Below are positions 62,726 to 64,000 of a DNA stretch of 64,000 nt, one piece after another (within the stretch, counting starts at the first letter, position 1; the number at the start of each line of letters is the position of its first letter). The stretch lies in contig NZ_CP133671.1 in NCBI RefSeq assembly GCF_031326345.1, forward strand, positions 3,038,001 through 3,102,000. The letters run 5' to 3'. Source of the stretch: Aureispira sp. CCB-E (GTDB taxonomy: Bacteria; Bacteroidota; Bacteroidia; Chitinophagales; Saprospiraceae). The position numbers and the translations under genes were made by a program. The notes under the pieces were generated by a model. The model ran no database searches and was not told the origin of the DNA. It saw nothing but the letters and a program-made list of their open reading frames with translations.

Positions 62726-64000
62726 TATAGGCAAGACAGAGCGCATTAGTCAAAATCGTATTATTAAGTTGTTTGAAGAGCAACTAGGCTATATCTATTT
62801 AGGAAATTGGGAAAAAGAAGAACGAACTCAGCCAATAGAAGCAACCATTTTGTTGGACTATTTGATTCAACAAGGTTATGCCAAGCTACTAGCAAAAAAA
62901 GCAGTAGATAAATTCGTAAAAGTAGCGACGAACCTATCCAATGGTTTGTACGAAACGAATAAGAAGGTATACCAATTGTTACGTTATGGCGTAACCGTTC
63001 GAGCGGCGCAAGGAGATCCCAAAGAAACCGTTTGGTTGATTAATTGGAAGGACGTTGCAAAAAATCAATTTGCGATTGCTGAAGAAGTCACGGTAAAAGG
63101 ACAACACACCAAACGTCCTGATATAGTCCTTTATGTGAATGGAATTGCTTTGGGTATCTTGGAATTGAAGCGGAGCAAGGTAGGTGTTTCGGAAGGGATT
63201 CGTCAAAACTTAGACAATCAAAAGCCCCAATTTATTCAAAAGTTTTTTACGACAATGCAATTTGTTTTAGCAGGCAATGATAGCCAAGGATTGCGGTATG
63301 GAACGATTGAAACAATAGAGAAGTATTATCTAAAATGGAAAGAAGAGACGGCTCAAGAATTTGAATACCTAATTGATAAACAACTTTGGTTGCTGTGTAG
63401 AAAAGAACGTTTTTTAGAGATTATTCATGATTTTATCGTCTTTGATAAAGGAACAAAAAAAATGTGCCGCCCCAATCAATACTTTGGCATCAAAGCAGCG
63501 CAAGAAAATATTCGTACACGACAAGGAGGGATTCTTTGGCATACACAGGGAAGCGGAAAGAGTTTGACGATGGTTTGGTTGACCAAATGGATTCGAGAAA
63601 ATATACCCGATAGTCGGGTGTTAATCATTACAGATCGAGAGGAGTTGGATGAACAGATTGAGAAGCTGTTTATTGGTGTTGATGAAAAAATCTATCGAAC
63701 CAAAAGTGGACGGGATTTATTAAGGGTGTTGAACAGTAAAGAAGAAATGTTGATGGGGAGTTTGGTGCATAAGTTTGGACGACACGCAGAGCAAGGCGAT
63801 TATAACCAATACATCAAGGAGCTGCAACAATATGCTAGTGCTGATTTTGAAGCCAAGGGAGATATTTATGTATTTGTGGATGAGTGTCACCGTACCCAGT
63901 CGGGGAAGTTACACGATGCTATGAAAGTAATTTTGCCTAATGCCCTTTTTATCGGTTTTACAGGAACACCTTTGCTCAAAAAAGACAAACAAAAGAGTAT
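62715..64000 (+). CDS. hsdR: Type I restriction enzyme R subunit, 3' part beyond window
   Basis: The frame is open from the ATG to the right edge (428 codons). The nuclease domain (PD-(D/E)XK) has RPDIVLYVNGIALGILELKRSK at about 134-153 with D136 and E150-L-K152. The translocase starts with Walker A TQGSGKSLTM (near 277-286). Motif II is DECHRTQ (near 389), in the place of DEAD/DEAH, and motif III is FTGTP (near 415). HsdR cuts DNA after translocation and needs HsdM/HsdS. The start overlaps the upstream gene by 11 bases. About 600 residues are missing. Confidence 0.93.
   Translation, partial: MKDNIGKTERISQNRIIKLFEEQLGYIYLGNWEKEERTQPIEATILLDYLIQQGYAKLLAKKAVDKFVKVATNLSNGLYETNKKVYQLLRYGVTVRAAQGDPKETVWLINWKDVAKNQFAIAEEVTVKGQHTKRPDIVLYVNGIALGILELKRSKVGVSEGIRQNLDNQKPQFIQKFFTTMQFVLAGNDSQGLRYGTIETIEKYYLKWKEETAQEFEYLIDKQLWLLCRKERFLEIIHDFIVFDKGTKKMCRPNQYFGIKAAQENIRTRQGGILWHTQGSGKSLTMVWLTKWIRENIPDSRVLIITDREELDEQIEKLFIGVDEKIYRTKSGRDLLRVLNSKEEMLMGSLVHKFGRHAEQGDYNQYIKELQQYASADFEAKGDIYVFVDECHRTQSGKLHDAMKVILPNALFIGFTGTPLLKKDKQKS

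Noticed and set aside
1-64000. tRNA or rRNA genes
   Set aside because: No cloverleaf or conserved rRNA stretch was recognised by eye; a tRNA scan would be needed to exclude a single tRNA.

Overview
The window reads as a chromosomal segment of a low-GC member of the Bacteroidota, most likely a marine, Saprospira- or Aureispira-like organism. The evidence is AT-rich coding with almost no Shine-Dalgarno sites, several very large secreted repeat proteins ending in type IX secretion (T9SS) sorting domains (NPxx near the C-terminus, final basic residues), lipoproteins with Bacteroidota-style lipoboxes, SprB-type and cleaved-adhesin modules, and DUF4476 proteins. The genus is inferred from style only; no rRNA or other marker is present.

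Layout. 1-2.1 kb: a tandem pair of near-identical lipoprotein genes, a long inverted repeat and a small mobile repeat (MITE-like). 2.1-9 kb: housekeeping and envelope genes (LEA-like protein, DUF695/RraB-like protein, DUF547 lipoprotein, peptidase T, an alpha/beta hydrolase whose N-terminal anchor is cut off by an in-frame stop, and a secreted von Willebrand A protein). 9.2-24 kb: a cell-surface region with a 1028-aa Cys-containing PKD-repeat T9SS protein, three DUF4476 proteins with Asn- or His-rich segments, a gyrase-B-like protein that has lost its ATPase motifs, and an 1886-aa outer-membrane protein with an array of about 16 Ig-like repeats. 24-37.7 kb: a 743-aa protein with a PD-(D/E)XK-like motif, many small orphan genes, a three-repeat T9SS protein, a Crp/Fnr regulator with an azoreductase, a serine hydrolase, a methyltransferase and a FAD oxidoreductase. 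37.7-42.3 kb: a 1518-aa T9SS adhesin-like protein. 42.7-50.7 kb: orphan genes, an intradiol-dioxygenase-like protein, a Tat-signal threonine-aldolase-like enzyme, a membrane protein and a frameshifted S1-like gene. 50.8-52.2 kb: a complete insertion sequence with perfect 16-bp terminal repeats and a probable 6-bp target duplication. 52.3-54.8 kb: a secreted phytase-esterase-like protein with a beta-rich C-terminus.

55.1-64 kb is a defence locus: a type I restriction-modification operon (hsdM, hsdS, and hsdR running off the right edge) carrying between hsdS and hsdR two overlapping DUF262 genes (one DUF262-only, one DUF262+DUF1524/HNH), plus two decayed genes (a GxxExxY-type nuclease-like ORF and a third DUF262 fragment). 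The overlaps hsdM/hsdS, DUF262-A/DUF262-B and DUF262-B/hsdR indicate co-translation, so the DUF262 pair probably works alongside, or is exchanged with, the type I system. This is the strongest candidate for an unusual system. A second notable theme is a family of short non-coding elements with terminal inverted repeats scattered between genes.
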